In this document: positions 5,555 through 5,997 of the stretch, in pieces
How positions within the stretch are numbered: position 1 is the stretch's first letter
Layout of the letters: every line of letters begins with the position of its first letter
DNA from: Candidatus Borrarchaeota archaeon
GTDB lineage: Archaea > Asgardarchaeota > Sifarchaeia > Borrarchaeales > Borrarchaeaceae
Length of the DNA stretch: 5,997 nt
NCBI GenBank assembly: GCA_016840645.1
Contig: JAEORY010000264.1
Span: 1 to 5,997 of the forward strand
Direction of reading: 5' to 3'
Program-made: the position numbers and the translations under genes
Notes under the pieces: generated by a model
The model's input: only the letters and a program-made list of their open reading frames with translations
The model's database searches: none
What the model was told of the DNA's origin: nothing

Positions 5555-5997
5555 ATTAGTAAGGCAGCGCTAAATCAATTGGAAAAATTTTTCAAGCCCA
5601 AAGCTGTAGCTATTGTTGGTGTTTCACAAAATCAGGCTAAGATTGGTCATATTGTTTTTAAGAGCCTGCTAGAATCGCAATATGGTGGGAAGATATATCC
5701 TGTAAATCCAAAGGGGGGACTTATTTTTGACCAAGAGGTTTACCCATCGATACTTGATTGTCCTGATGATACTGAATTAGCGGTGATAACTATTGCGGCA
5801 AAGTATACACCTCAAGTTCTTCAGGATTGTGCAAAAAAACATATTCACAATGTAGTTATTATTAGTGGTGGATTCAAAGAACTTGGGGAAGAAGGGGAAT
5901 CTCTTGAATCCCAAATCGTTGAAATTGCAAAGCAAAACGGCACACGTATAATAGGCCCTAATTGTATTGGAGTTTATGATGCAAAAACTAAAGTTGA
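5555..5997 (+). CDS. ADP-forming acyl-CoA synthetase (acetate-CoA ligase alpha-type), 5' part
   Basis: The reading frame runs off the window end after 147 codons. Translation gives the N-terminal CoA-binding Rossmann domain of the NDP-forming acyl-CoA synthetase family, which in archaea turns acyl-CoA, ADP and phosphate into acid, CoA and ATP. Diagnostic pieces are EKFFKPKAVAIVGVS (CoA-binding first strand and turn), KIYPVNPKG, ELAVITIAA, VVIISGGFKELGEEG and the conserved RIIGPNCIGVY. The catalytic phosphohistidine domain and any ATP-grasp beta part lie beyond the window, so a separate alpha subunit cannot be told from an alpha-beta fusion, nor the acyl substrate predicted. The related bacterial protein acetyltransferases also carry this domain. 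An in-frame TGA at 5540 limits the start. No ATG or GTG is available, leaving ATT at 5555 (next to the ribosome binding site) or TTG at 5579 (family-typical N-terminus but no adjacent site). The gene is separated from the operon by terminators and its own promoter, so it is probably unrelated to filament function. Confidence 0.88.
   Translation, partial: MSKAALNQLEKFFKPKAVAIVGVSQNQAKIGHIVFKSLLESQYGGKIYPVNPKGGLIFDQEVYPSILDCPDDTELAVITIAAKYTPQVLQDCAKKHIHNVVIISGGFKELGEEGESLESQIVEIAKQNGTRIIGPNCIGVYDAKTKV

Overview
The window is an AT-rich stretch with all genes on the + strand. It holds three tightly packed genes, about 195 bp of non-coding DNA, and the 5' part of a fourth gene cut by the window end. 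Several signs point to an archaeon: AGGTGA/GGAGG-type ribosome binding sites matching the archaeal 16S tail, TATA-like boxes, T-tract termination signals, and an ADP-forming acyl-CoA synthetase. A deep lineage with unusual cytoskeletal genes (an Asgard archaeon, for instance) is possible, but nothing in the sequence fixes the phylum, and a bacterial origin is not formally excluded.

Layout. Positions 1-69 are a short upstream region with TATA-like AT-rich stretches. Positions 70-2856 encode a 928-residue, almost entirely helical, coiled-coil-rich protein of no recognised family. Its middle and C-terminal parts show a degenerate repeat of about 69 residues. Positions 2856-4283 encode a 475-residue member of the tubulin/FtsZ GTPase superfamily. 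It keeps the main nucleotide-binding loops and the T7 loop aspartates, but differs from canonical FtsZ, CetZ and tubulin. Positions 4280-5359 encode a 359-residue helical protein in two halves joined by a very acidic, low-complexity linker. Positions 5360-5554 hold three T-tracts, TATA-like boxes and a small hairpin. From 5555 to the end runs the N-terminal CoA-binding domain of an acyl-CoA synthetase, a metabolic gene that looks unrelated to the first three.

How the genes fit together. Genes 1, 2 and 3 overlap by 1 and 4 bases (TAATG and TTGA junctions). Each downstream gene has a strong ribosome binding site inside the gene before it, so the three are almost certainly one translationally coupled operon. 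The simplest reading is a cytomotive filament system: a GTP-dependent tubulin-like polymer made with a long helical-repeat protein and an acidic-linker adaptor. Both partners could crosslink, anchor or regulate the filament. No partner resembles the known FtsZ helpers (SepF, FtsA) or the TubR/TubY partners of TubZ. This makes the operon the prime candidate for an undescribed system in this window. Its cellular role (division, membrane shaping, cargo or DNA positioning) cannot be read from the sequence.
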